Part shown: piece after piece, positions 1-7,081 of the stretch | Layout: each line of letters starts with the position of its first letter | Position numbering within the stretch: the first letter of the stretch is position 1 | Assembly: GCA_021811505.1 (NCBI GenBank) | Contig: JAJZOM010000219.1 | Span: 1 to 7,808 of the forward strand | Origin: Thermoplasmata archaeon | Lineage (GTDB): Archaea; Thermoplasmatota; Thermoplasmata; Thermoplasmatales; Thermoplasmataceae | DNA: 7,808 nucleotides | Direction of reading: 5' to 3' | Made by a program: the position numbers and the translations under genes | The notes under the pieces: model-generated | What the model saw: the letters and a program-made list of their open reading frames with translations, nothing else | Told to the model about the DNA's origin: nothing | Databases searched by the model: none

Positions 1-99
1 GATGCAGAACGACACATGAGAGATGCCAAGATCACCCAGATATACGAGGGTACGAATCAAATACAGCGCGTCATAATCTCAAAGGAGCTTTTACGATAA
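1..99 (+). CDS. Acyl-CoA dehydrogenase, C-terminal end (partial)
   Basis: Frame 1 is open from the first base to a TAA at 97-99, giving the last 32 residues of a protein whose start lies outside the window. The peptide contains [16 protein letters not shown], the C-terminal signature of the acyl-CoA dehydrogenase family. In this family the Glu of YEGT is the catalytic base in the medium- and short-chain enzymes, and the following helix contributes to FAD and subunit contacts. The enzyme is a soluble flavoprotein that oxidises acyl-CoA to enoyl-CoA and passes electrons to an electron-transfer flavoprotein. The substrate chain length cannot be judged from this fragment. The tail IISKELLR directly before the stop is a normal family ending, so the gene appears intact here. 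It is separated from the next gene by about 300 bases and is not obviously in its operon. Confidence 0.9.
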   Translation, partial: DAERHMRDAKITQIYEGTNQIQRVIISKELLR

Positions 100-402
100 A
101 CTGTGAGATATTGATAGGCTGCTCCGGACGGTATTATACTGCGGCTACATAAGAACGACTATAACGGACGTGGAGTATCCCGTGCATGCAGGAGTCAATG
201 CCATATCACTGGGCAGACGGCAAAATTATTGAGGGGGAAAGACCAGGAAGAAGAGTGATATCCTAAATGCTCTTGAATCAGTTGCATGTACCTTCTATGG
301 AATTCAGGATTGACCGGCGTCATGGGAATTATAATTGATGAAAGGCAGGAGTCTCTATATTAAGTTATTATATGTTTCTCAAATATATGTGCGTCAGAGA
401 GT
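100..402. other. Intergenic region, no convincing gene
   Basis: This stretch of about 300 bases between the acyl-CoA dehydrogenase and gatD holds no ORF with a good start, ribosome-binding site or recognisable motif. The most open frame runs from 107 to 313 (frame 2), interrupted once by TGA at 230-232. It has no usual start codon near its beginning and no recognised homology, so it may be a decayed gene or chance. I saw no tRNA-like arms, inverted repeat of useful length or T-run terminator after the acyl-CoA dehydrogenase stop. The last 50 bases are A+T-rich and hold the likely gatD promoter. Confidence 0.55.
356..374 (+). promoter_or_regulatory. Candidate archaeal TATA-type promoter for gatDE
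   Basis: An A+T-rich block precedes gatD, with TATATTA at 356-362 and TTATATG at 368-374, after a purine-rich stretch near 340-350 that could serve as a BRE. The second box is centred about 31 bases before the GTG at 403. With the usual archaeal spacing of about 25-27 bases from TATA centre to transcription start, the transcript would begin only a few bases before the gene. That fits the lack of a good ribosome-binding site there. This is a positional inference only. Confidence 0.45.
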
Positions 403-1650
403 GTGTCAGGATTGAGTAAAATTGTTGAAGGATCTGGATTAAAATTCCGGTATAAGGAAACAGACTTCGAGGGAATAATGGTAAGTCTGAGTGGAAACAC
501 TTACAACATAAAACTCAAAAATGGCTACAATTTCTCCATACCCGCAGAATCTCTGGAGATTGTGGAAATTTTTCCCCCAAGAGCAGCTGAGGTATCAGAG
601 GTAGACACTCCAGTACCCGCCGGGAAACATAAAGTATCCATAATCGGAACCGGGGGGACTATTGCCAGCAGAGTTGATTATATTACGGGTGCAGTGAAGC
701 CGGTATTGAACCCGGGTTTCCTGAGAGACAATGTTTCCAGTATTTCAGAGTTTGACATGGACCTGAATCTTATGGAACCCATGCTCAGCGAGAATCTGAC
801 TCCGGACGATTGGATTCGCATAGCGAGATTGGCCAAAACCGGTCTCGACAAGAATCGCGGCACCATCATACTTCACGGAACGGATACAATGAGCTATACT
901 GCAAGTGCACTCTCATTCATGTTCCCATCCCTCAGCGGCCCTATAATATTTGCAGGTTCACAGAGGAGTTCTGACAGACCAAGCAGTGACGCTTTTCTAA
1001 ACCTTGAAGGTGCGCTCGAGTTCAGTAAGACCAATCTTGGAGAGGTTACTCTGGCTATGCACGCCGGGTTATCGGACGACAGGGTCGCCCTGCACAGGGC
1101 GGTACGGTCCAGGAAGATGCACACAACAAGGCGTGACGCTTTCCGGACTATCGGGAGCGAGCCACTGGGTTACTATTTCCAAAAGAAGGCGCAACTCAAG
1201 GGGGACTATCGGGGGCGTGCCAAAGAGACGGTACTAATGGATCGCCTGGATTCAAGAGTTTCCATTGTATTTTTCCATCCCGCACTTGTTGCGTCTGACT
1301 TCGAAGCTATGGTACAGGGCAAGAAGGCAGTGGTCATAATGGGCACTGGCATGGGGCACACCGCATCCCGGTTATATGAATCAATCAAAGACACAATATC
1401 AAGTGGAACAAAGGTAATGATGACTTCTCAATGCATCTCGGGCAGTGTTAACTTGAAGGTTTATTCAACGGGGAGGGAACTCCTGTCGCTGGGCGTTATT
1501 CCTCTTGGCAACATGCTCCCGGAAGTCGCAATGGTGAAATCCATGTTCGTGCTTGCGAATTATCCCCACGAGGATTTTGAAAAGTACATTACCGAAAACA
1601 TGAGGGGAGAAATAGTCAAAAATGAGCCGGTTTTCCAGGAGGTATCGTGA
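403..1650 (+). CDS. gatD: Glutamyl-tRNA(Gln) amidotransferase subunit D
   Basis: This 415-residue protein is the asparaginase-like subunit of the archaeal GatDE amidotransferase. It releases ammonia from glutamine or asparagine for amidation of Glu-tRNA(Gln) by GatE in the cytoplasm. Residues 1-70 form the small N-terminal domain typical of GatD. The L-asparaginase-like domain follows with IGTGGTIAS at 81-89 (nucleophile-type Thr86), LHGTDTM at 157-163 (Thr160, Asp161) and RKMHTTRRDAF at 237-247 (Lys238). Spacing of these four residues matches the catalytic set of the family. The C-terminal domain carries TSQCISGSVNLKVYSTGREL, also typical. The start is a GTG at 403 with no clear ribosome-binding site, fitting a leaderless transcript; a TTG at 412 is a weaker alternative. 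The stop overlaps the gatE ATG by one base, so the two subunits are probably made in coupled fashion. Length is close to the usual 410-440. Confidence 0.96.
   Translation: MSGLSKIVEGSGLKFRYKETDFEGIMVSLSGNTYNIKLKNGYNFSIPAESLEIVEIFPPRAAEVSEVDTPVPAGKHKVSIIGTGGTIASRVDYITGAVKPVLNPGFLRDNVSSISEFDMDLNLMEPMLSENLTPDDWIRIARLAKTGLDKNRGTIILHGTDTMSYTASALSFMFPSLSGPIIFAGSQRSSDRPSSDAFLNLEGALEFSKTNLGEVTLAMHAGLSDDRVALHRAVRSRKMHTTRRDAFRTIGSEPLGYYFQKKAQLKGDYRGRAKETVLMDRLDSRVSIVFFHPALVASDFEAMVQGKKAVVIMGTGMGHTASRLYESIKDTISSGTKVMMTSQCISGSVNLKVYSTGRELLSLGVIPLGNMLPEVAMVKSMFVLANYPHEDFEKYITENMRGEIVKNEPVFQEVS
1637..1643 (+). promoter_or_regulatory. Strong Shine-Dalgarno for gatE
   Basis: AGGAGGT lies inside the last codons of gatD, 7 bases (from the end of AGGAGG) before the ATG at 1650 and only 4 before the GTG at 1647. 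The spacing favours the ATG as gatE start. Because the site sits in gatD, translation of the two genes is likely coupled. Confidence 0.75.
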
Positions 1651-3461
1651 TGTCATCCAAGGTAATGATAGGTCTTGAAATTCATATCCAGTTGAAGGGT
1701 GTAAAGCTGTTCTGTTCATGTTCAACTGAATCTAGAAATATCACTGATAGGAGTTTCACAAGATATTTGTATGTCAGGTCTGGTGAAACAGGTCACATTG
1801 ATCCTGCCGCCCTTTACGAAAGGGAGAGAGATAGAACTTTTACCTACTTGCTGACTGACAACACCTGTCTTCTGGATGTTGACGAGGAACCACCTCACGA
1901 GATCAACAGGGAGGCCTTGCTAAGAGCCATTGCCACATCATTGGCGCTTAACTGCAAAGTCGTTGACCGCGTCTCATATATGCGTAAAATTGTCATAGAT
2001 GGCTCAAACACCTCCGGATTCCAAAGAACTGCATTGATAGGGTTCAACGGCTGGGTTGAGACATCACGGGGTAAAGTCCATATTTCATCCCTGTGTCTGG
2101 AAGAGGACTCTGCACGTAAGATCAATGATGAAGGCGAAAATGTCACATATTCGCTTGACAGACTCGGAGTGCCTCTTCTGGAAATCGCCACCGAGCCAGA
2201 TATAGTCGATGGAGATCACGCAGTTGAAACTGCTGAACTCATCGGAAAAAAACTTATCATGGCAGGATGGGCTCGCAGGGGTCCAGAGGCAATAAGGCAG
2301 GATGTCAATTTTTCTATGGGATTCGGTAGAGTGGAAATTAAAGGCGTTCCGAAATTATCGACAATAAGGAATTCACTGAAATATGAAGTTCAGAGACAGA
2401 AAAGTCTTGAGATACTTTCTGAAAAAATATCAGGCCAGTCTCTCGATCATTTAAAATTCAGAGAGGTAACCGGTATTTTTGAAAAGACTGACTCCAAAGT
2501 TATAAAGAGGAATCTGGACAACGGATACCGTATTTACGGGACGATACTGCCAGCGCTTAAAGGTTTCCTGAAAAATGGAGATTTCAGGCTTGGAAAGGAA
2601 CTGGCCGATGTGGCTAAACTCTATGGTTCCGGAGGAATAATGCATTCCGATGAACTCCCCGGTTACGGTGTGGAAGCAGAGTTAAAACCGTTAGTGGAAA
2701 AACTCAAACCAGGAGAATCTGACGGTTATGCCATATTAATCAGTGACCCGAAAAAGATTACTTTAATTGAGAAAGAGATGAAGATCAGGCTGAGGAAGAT
2801 CGCTTCTCTTGATCTTTCCGAGACCAGAGTAATATCCGACGACGAAACGACACATTATCTTCGCCCTCTCCCCGGCGGGGAGAGGATGTACCCCGAGACA
2901 GATGTACCTATTATGCCGGTTTCACGTGAAATGCTTGAAGAAGCAGGAAAAATAATTCCCAAGACAGAAGATCAGATGATCGGCGACATAGTATCCAGGT
3001 TCGGCATTTCAAGACAGGATGCATTTGTGATAATGTCTGGCGGTCACCTGAATGAACTAGCTGAGGCATTTGAAATTTTAGGAAACAGCAGTCTGGCATC
3101 CAGACTCATAATCCAGATCATACCTGATATTCAGAAAAAAATCAAGGGAGAGATCGACTTCAGCGATATTGTGCCAATCCTGAAATTATCCCGCGAAAGA
3201 AACTGGGACAGGCAGATACTTGAAAAAGCTCTGGAAATGAGATTTTCAGCAAACATTTCACTTGAGGTGCTTGGAGAGAGTGACGAACTGAAACCTCTTG
3301 ACGCTGAGGAGTTGAAGATTATGATTCTGGATATTATGAAACACGAGGATGTTTCCCCAAAAAATATAATCCCAAGATTGAGGGGCCGGACGTCACGCTT
3401 ATTTGATCCTTCAAGAGCTCTGGAGATTTTGACCAGCCTGAAAAAAAGTAATCATATTTAA
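1650..3461 (+). CDS. gatE: Glutamyl-tRNA(Gln) amidotransferase subunit E
   Basis: This is the GatB-family kinase/transamidase subunit, 603 residues from the ATG. It phosphorylates the glutamate on mis-acylated Glu-tRNA(Gln) with ATP and replaces the phosphate with ammonia delivered by GatD. The N-terminal catalytic half shows IGLEIHIQL (about 7-15), a Cys-rich LFCSCST (20-26), LEEDSARKI (150-158) and YSLDRLGVPLLEIATEPDI, all GatB/GatE signatures. An inserted AspRS-like GAD domain spans roughly 290-400, recognisable by GSGGIMHSDELPGYGV. This insert separates GatE from bacterial GatB. It is followed by YLRPLPGGERMYPETDVP and a helical, YqeY-like tail (about 430-603) that contacts tRNA in characterised GatE. 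ATG at 1650 is chosen over GTG at 1647 because of Shine-Dalgarno spacing. It overlaps the gatD stop by one base. The length is close to the usual ~620, and nothing appears missing. Confidence 0.96.
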   Translation: MSSKVMIGLEIHIQLKGVKLFCSCSTESRNITDRSFTRYLYVRSGETGHIDPAALYERERDRTFTYLLTDNTCLLDVDEEPPHEINREALLRAIATSLALNCKVVDRVSYMRKIVIDGSNTSGFQRTALIGFNGWVETSRGKVHISSLCLEEDSARKINDEGENVTYSLDRLGVPLLEIATEPDIVDGDHAVETAELIGKKLIMAGWARRGPEAIRQDVNFSMGFGRVEIKGVPKLSTIRNSLKYEVQRQKSLEILSEKISGQSLDHLKFREVTGIFEKTDSKVIKRNLDNGYRIYGTILPALKGFLKNGDFRLGKELADVAKLYGSGGIMHSDELPGYGVEAELKPLVEKLKPGESDGYAILISDPKKITLIEKEMKIRLRKIASLDLSETRVISDDETTHYLRPLPGGERMYPETDVPIMPVSREMLEEAGKIIPKTEDQMIGDIVSRFGISRQDAFVIMSGGHLNELAEAFEILGNSSLASRLIIQIIPDIQKKIKGEIDFSDIVPILKLSRERNWDRQILEKALEMRFSANISLEVLGESDELKPLDAEELKIMILDIMKHEDVSPKNIIPRLRGRTSRLFDPSRALEILTSLKKSNHI

Positions 3462-3481
3462 AATCAATGTATCTGAAAATA

Positions 3482-3501
3482 GTGTGTTTTTTGGGCTTTT
3501 T
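3482..3501 (+). terminator. T-rich transcription terminator after gatE
   Basis: Two runs of T (six at 3487-3492 and five at 3497-3501) lie 26-40 bases after the gatE stop. Archaeal RNA polymerase stops at oligo-T runs on the non-template strand without needing a hairpin, and none is evident. The site fits the end of the gatDE transcript, just before a separate promoter. Confidence 0.6.
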
Positions 3502-3516
3502 GACTATATCTAAACA

Positions 3517-3530
3517 ATTATTAAATATCG
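3517..3530 (+). promoter_or_regulatory. TATA-type promoter of the nuo operon
   Basis: TTAAATAT at 3521-3528 is a good archaeal TATA-box match, preceded by the A-rich TAAACAATTA. Its centre is about 25 bases before the nuoA ATG at 3549, so transcription should begin at or within a base or two of the start codon. No Shine-Dalgarno stands before nuoA, as expected for a leaderless first gene. It is the only clear promoter seen for the nuo genes in this window. Confidence 0.6.
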
Positions 3531-3548
3531 TTGTAAGATACTGAAGCC

Positions 3549-3986
3549 ATGTTGGACGGTTACATTCCGTTGCTAATCACCCTTGTGCTGATAATACTGG
3601 GTATGATTGCGACATTTTCCGTCTTGCCTTCAATCGGGGAGAGCCGCTACCGAAAGGACAGGAAGATAAGTTTCCGACCTCGTGACGTAATAGCTAATCT
3701 GCATCTGGAGAGGTCTCCTCCTGCCCAAAACGGGGCCTATCTGGAACCGTACGAATCGGGTGAAGTCGCAAAAGGTGAAATCGGGAAGTTTGTGACAGTT
3801 CAGTATTATGTTGTTATTCTTCTGTTCATATTATTTGACGTTGACATGGTCCTGCTGTTCCCGTGGGCAATGGATTTCGCAAAACTTGGCGTCATTCCTT
3901 TCATAGAGACCCTTGTTTTTCTTGCTATGCCACTATTTGTGGTATATTATGCATTTAAAGAAGGCTATATGAGGTGGCAGAGATGA
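3549..3986 (+). CDS. nuoA: Complex I subunit A (NADH-quinone oxidoreductase chain 3 type)
   Basis: This 145-residue small membrane subunit of complex I is equivalent to mitochondrial ND3 and FpoA. It has three predicted membrane helices at about 5-28, 84-107 and 113-135. The loop before helix 2 carries YESG (68-71), matching the conserved ESG/ECG loop that lies next to the quinone site. Helix 2 holds [17 protein letters not shown], the family signature, with acidic Asp97 and Asp99 implicated in proton transfer in bacterial homologues. The cytoplasmic loop between helix 1 and YESG is about 40 residues long and basic ([11 protein letters not shown]), longer than in typical NuoA. The ATG at 3549 is the first gene of the operon and likely leaderless. 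Its stop overlaps the nuoB ATG in an ATGA arrangement. Confidence 0.95.
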   Translation: MLDGYIPLLITLVLIILGMIATFSVLPSIGESRYRKDRKISFRPRDVIANLHLERSPPAQNGAYLEPYESGEVAKGEIGKFVTVQYYVVILLFILFDVDMVLLFPWAMDFAKLGVIPFIETLVFLAMPLFVVYYAFKEGYMRWQR

Positions 3987-4447
3987 AAACAGGTGATGGT
4001 GGGGTTCTGACAACAACCCTTGAAAAAGCTATGGAGTGGGGGAGAAGTAACTCCCTGTGGCCATTGACTTTTGGCCTGGCCTGCTGTGCCATAGAAATGA
4101 TGGCAATCCAGGCATCAGATCTTGATATCTCAAGATTCGGAAGCGAAATTTTCAGAAACTCCCCCAGGCAGTCCGATCTCATGATTGTTGCCGGAACTGT
4201 GACAAAGAAGATGGCACCAAGAGTGAGGAGACTGTATGACGAGATGCCTTACCCAAAGTACGTCATAGCAATGGGTGTCTGCGTGATTCAAGGTGGTCCA
4301 TACAATCAAGGATACTCAGTTGTGCTAGGAGTGGACAAGGTTGTTCCGGTGGATGTGTACGTACCCGGATGCCCACCCACTCCAGAAGCTCTTACGTACG
4401 GAATAATGCTGCTTCAGAAGAAAATACGCAATGAAACGGAGAGGTGA
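3983..4447 (+). CDS. nuoB: Complex I subunit B (PSST type, N2 cluster carrier)
   Basis: This 154-residue peripheral-arm subunit holds the terminal [4Fe-4S] cluster N2, which gives electrons to the quinone. All four ligands are visible: adjacent Cys34-Cys35 in [10 protein letters not shown], Cys100 in MGVCVIQGG, and Cys130 in [31 protein letters not shown] is the standard family segment. The ATG at 3983 is preceded by GAGGTGG at 3971-3977, five bases away; the in-frame GTG at 3974 would overlap that site and is less likely. It overlaps the nuoA stop (ATGA) and its own stop lies within the start region of nuoC. The length is at the short end for the family, with little beyond the cluster-binding core. 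Confidence 0.96.
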   Translation: MKTGDGGVLTTTLEKAMEWGRSNSLWPLTFGLACCAIEMMAIQASDLDISRFGSEIFRNSPRQSDLMIVAGTVTKKMAPRVRRLYDEMPYPKYVIAMGVCVIQGGPYNQGYSVVLGVDKVVPVDVYVPGCPPTPEALTYGIMLLQKKIRNETER

Positions 4448-4448
4448 T
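4441..4448 (+). promoter_or_regulatory. Shine-Dalgarno of nuoC spanning the nuoB stop
   Basis: GAGGTGAT is a near-perfect anti-16S match and includes the TGA that ends nuoB. It lies seven bases before the GTG at 4456 and four before the TTG at 4453. The GTG at 4444 falls inside the motif, so the motif cannot serve it, which argues for 4456 as the nuoC start. Confidence 0.55.
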
Positions 4449-4455
4449 TCTTTTG

Positions 4456-4911
4456 GTGGAAATACTGGAAGAGAGCAAAGGAAAAGACGGCAGAAGAATT
4501 TTGAAAGTCGCCAAGGAGAATCTTATTGCACTTATGGCAAACCTCAAGGATCAGGGTTTCGATCACCTCTCTCTTATTACTGGTGTTGACAGGAAAGATA
4601 GGCTGGAAGTGGTTTATCATGTTCACAGCATGAAGAAAAATGAGTATATTGTGGTCAAAACTGAAACGTTCGACGAGAGGGTACCCAGCCTGACCTCTCT
4701 TTACAGCAGTGCAAACTGGGATGAACGGGAACAATATGATCTCATGGGAATAATATTCGAAGGCCACCCGAATTTAAAGAGAATGTTTCTTCCCGAGAAC
4801 TGGGCAGGACATCCTCTCAGAAAGAACTACGATCTGCAAAAAGTGCAGTATATCAACATGGACGAGAACGGCGAAGACTATGCGACATTTGATTCTGGAG
4901 ATGGCTGGTAA
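4456..4911 (+). CDS. nuoC: Complex I subunit C (30 kDa type)
   Basis: This 151-residue peripheral-arm scaffold subunit of complex I packs against NuoD and NuoB near the quinone site and binds no cofactor. The C-terminal part has the family signature EREQYDLMGIIFEGHPNLKR (about 90-109) followed by GHPLRKNYD (118-126). The earlier DHLSLITGVD and LEVVYHVHS match the start of the 30 kDa domain. It is shorter than many bacterial NuoC proteins, mostly from a reduced N-terminus. The start is uncertain: GTG at 4456 has the best-spaced Shine-Dalgarno, while GTG at 4444 (overlapping the nuoB stop) and TTG at 4453 are alternatives that add at most four residues. Its TAA overlaps the nuoD ATG by one base. 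NuoC and NuoD are separate, unlike the fused NuoCD of E. coli. Confidence 0.94.
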   Translation: MEILEESKGKDGRRILKVAKENLIALMANLKDQGFDHLSLITGVDRKDRLEVVYHVHSMKKNEYIVVKTETFDERVPSLTSLYSSANWDEREQYDLMGIIFEGHPNLKRMFLPENWAGHPLRKNYDLQKVQYINMDENGEDYATFDSGDGW

Positions 4912-6044
4912 TGACGGAGATCACTAAGTCCAAAGATTTTGGAAATGGCTGGGTGGAATTGAATATCGGGCCGCAGCACCCTTCCACACACGGCGTTCTC
5001 AGATTAAAAGTGAAACTTGACGGTGAAATCATCAGGGAAGTGGAGCCGGTTATCGGTTACCTGCACAGAAACGCAGAGAAAATCTGTGAACTTGATTACT
5101 ACTGTGACTCGTTGATATACTTCGACAGAATGGATTATGTCGGTGCCATGAACATGGAGGTCGGCTACCTTGAAGCTGCCGAAAAGCTTCTCGGAATTCC
5201 TCCACCAGAGAGAGTCCAGTGGATAAGAGTGATCATGGCGGAACTGAGCAGGATAGCCGCCCATCTAGTATGGGCCGGAGCATTCGGTCTGGATCTGGGC
5301 ATGCTAACACCATTCTTTTATTGTTTCATAGAGAGGGAAAAGATTCTGAGGATTTTCACTGAAACCTGCGGATCAAGGCAGGAGACCAATTATATGAGCA
5401 TAGGCGGGGTTTACCAGGATTTCAATGACAAAATCGTTTATGACATTGAAGAATTCATTGAACAGTTTCCCAAGAAGCTCGGGGTAATTTTCGACGCATA
5501 CGTAAAAAATGACATTTTTATCTCCAGAAATAAAGGTATAGGAATACTTGAACCGGAAGTAGCAATCGATTATGGGGTAACCGGCCCAATGCTCAGGGCT
5601 TCGGGGATAGATTACGATGTAAGGAAAGCCGAGCCTTACCTTGTTTACGATAAAGTTAATTTTGATATTCCAGTTTCATACAAAAAAGACAACCTGGCCA
5701 GGTTCCTGGTAAGATTTGAAGAGATGCGCCAGTCTATAAAGATAATCCAACAGGCCATAAAGAAGATTCCTGACGGTCCGTACTTCAACCCCAAGGCGAA
5801 AAAATCTCTCATGATCAGGCTCAGGGGAGAAGGTGAGACGTACGCGAGGACAGAAGCTCCCAAGGGAGAATTCGGAGTCTATCTCATAGGAGACGGAGGA
5901 GTTAAGCCTTACAGAGTCAGAGTCAGAAGCCCATCGTTCAAGAATCTGAGCATTCTGCCAGTTCTTGCGAAAGACGTCATGATTGCTGATCTGGTGGCTA
6001 TCTCCGGAACTATTGATCTGGTATTCGGGGAGGTTGACAGATGA
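4911..6044 (+). CDS. nuoD: Complex I subunit D (49 kDa type, quinone site)
   Basis: This 377-residue subunit, related to the large subunit of NiFe hydrogenases, forms the quinone-binding pocket together with NuoB. NIGPQHPSTHGVLRL (18-32) and RMDYVGAMN (73-81) supply His27 and Tyr76. Their spacing of 49 residues equals that of the quinone-headgroup His and Tyr in Thermus Nqo4. The end, IDLVFGEVDR, is the family C-terminus; no hydrogenase NiFe cysteines are present there, so it is a complex I subunit and not a hydrogenase. It is shorter than Nqo4 (about 409) because the helix before the APKGEFG motif is missing, giving RGEGETYARTEAPKGEFG. This compact form resembles FpoD-type proteins as I recall them. 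The ATG overlaps the nuoC stop by one base, and its stop overlaps nuoH by four. Confidence 0.96.
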   Translation: MTEITKSKDFGNGWVELNIGPQHPSTHGVLRLKVKLDGEIIREVEPVIGYLHRNAEKICELDYYCDSLIYFDRMDYVGAMNMEVGYLEAAEKLLGIPPPERVQWIRVIMAELSRIAAHLVWAGAFGLDLGMLTPFFYCFIEREKILRIFTETCGSRQETNYMSIGGVYQDFNDKIVYDIEEFIEQFPKKLGVIFDAYVKNDIFISRNKGIGILEPEVAIDYGVTGPMLRASGIDYDVRKAEPYLVYDKVNFDIPVSYKKDNLARFLVRFEEMRQSIKIIQQAIKKIPDGPYFNPKAKKSLMIRLRGEGETYARTEAPKGEFGVYLIGDGGVKPYRVRVRSPSFKNLSILPVLAKDVMIADLVAISGTIDLVFGEVDR

Positions 6045-7081
6045 GTATTCTGTTGCGCCTCCAGTCATTGTTCTCCATCTTCGGGCACTACCTGTCATTT
6101 ATCCTTGCATACCTGTTTGAGACTATTTTCATGATAGCATTTGTAATGGTTTCACTCATCGCGGTGATATATCTCTTCAGGAAGTACATGGCGAGGGTGC
6201 AACTGAGGATAGGCCCGAACAGGGTTGGAAAATTCGGTCTTCTTCAGCTTATTGCGGATTCACTTAAACTTGTTGGAAAGGAAAGCGTTCTTCCGAGGGG
6301 AAGAGACGATATGCCGTTCCGTATGGCGCCGATAATTATTTTCCTCGGGCTGATAATGTCTTTCGCCATCATTCCCTATGGATCATTATACTGGGTCGGT
6401 TCTCTTACCATAGCTGATTCCGATGTCAGCGTCCTCCTTCTTTTTGCAGCACTTGCAATAATGCCGATTGGGGAACTCCTGGCTGGAATAAGCTCAAAAA
6501 ACAAGTATGCTGTCGTTGGTGCCTTGAGAGGCGTGGCAAAAGACATCTCCTTTGAAATACCCATGATGATCTCCGTACTTGCGCTGGTGATGATGGCTTC
6601 AGCAAGAACCTCCACTCCCTTGAATCTTACTTCACTGGTGTCTGTACAGTTTATTCCGTACGGTATCCCCCAGATAATCGGGCTTGGAGTGTTCTTCATA
6701 GCCATGGTTGCGAGAGCTTCGTACTCTCCTTTCGATATGGGGGAGAGCGACAGTGAACTTGTCGCAGGTCACAGCACCGAATATTCCGGAATGAGGTTCG
6801 GTATGTTCTATATGGGGATGTTCGGCAGTATTTTTCTTGGTTCCATGATTGTTTCCATATTATATCTGGGAGCTTACAATGGACCATTTTCAGGAGATCT
6901 TGGTTTCATTTATCTTCTCATCAAGTCAGGGATACTGGTTATCCTGGCATTCACAATCTGGCTTTCAGTACCAAGGATAAGGATCGATAAGTTCGTCAAT
7001 CTGGGGTGGAAATATCTGCTTCCAGCATCAGTCATCAATCTTGTTATAGCAGGAATACTAACACTGGGGTTGGGTCTATGA
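6041..7081 (+). CDS. nuoH: Complex I subunit H (ND1 type, membrane)
   Basis: This 346-residue integral membrane subunit anchors the peripheral arm and forms the entry of the quinone tunnel. About eight membrane helices are visible, roughly at 18-46, 94-115, 127-149, 168-188, 205-226, 251-276, 286-309 and 324-346. Family signatures are RIGPNRVGKFGLLQLIADS (56-74), GALRGVAKDISFEIPM (160-175) and PFDMGESDSELVAG (230-243) followed by HSTEYSGM. The acidic loop after PFD, thought to couple quinone chemistry to proton movement, retains its Glu and Asp residues. GGGGAGG at 6027-6033 precedes the ATG at 6041, which overlaps the nuoD stop as ATGA. In operons with a full NADH module nuoE, F and G lie between D and H; here there is no room for them. 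Confidence 0.96.
   Translation: MSILLRLQSLFSIFGHYLSFILAYLFETIFMIAFVMVSLIAVIYLFRKYMARVQLRIGPNRVGKFGLLQLIADSLKLVGKESVLPRGRDDMPFRMAPIIIFLGLIMSFAIIPYGSLYWVGSLTIADSDVSVLLLFAALAIMPIGELLAGISSKNKYAVVGALRGVAKDISFEIPMMISVLALVMMASARTSTPLNLTSLVSVQFIPYGIPQIIGLGVFFIAMVARASYSPFDMGESDSELVAGHSTEYSGMRFGMFYMGMFGSIFLGSMIVSILYLGAYNGPFSGDLGFIYLLIKSGILVILAFTIWLSVPRIRIDKFVNLGWKYLLPASVINLVIAGILTLGLGL

Noticed and set aside
1647..1649. GTG start for gatE
   Set aside because: It is only four bases from the AGGAGG core; the adjacent ATG at 1650 has better spacing. The difference is one residue.
3974..3976. GTG start for nuoB
   Set aside because: It overlaps the best Shine-Dalgarno (3971-3977), which serves the ATG at 3983.
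4414..4767. 117-codon open frame on the minus strand
   Set aside because: It is antisense to nuoC, has no motif or promoter, and is a shadow of the coding strand.
5914..5932. Short tandem AGAGTC-like repeat
   Set aside because: It simply encodes the conserved RVRVRS segment of NuoD and is too short to be a functional repeat.
4911..6044. Reading nuoD as a membrane-bound NiFe hydrogenase large subunit
   Set aside because: The N- and C-terminal CxxC nickel-binding motifs are missing and the quinone-site His/Tyr are present, so it is complex I NuoD.
5676..6098. 140-codon open frame on the minus strand
   Set aside because: It is antisense to nuoD and the start of nuoH, with no recognisable protein motif; both sense genes are certain.
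7006..7077. N-terminal extension of nuoI (24 residues) from an upstream ATG
   Set aside because: It lies wholly in nuoH coding sequence, shows no NuoI similarity, and the ATG at 7078 forms the ATGA junction seen throughout this operon.
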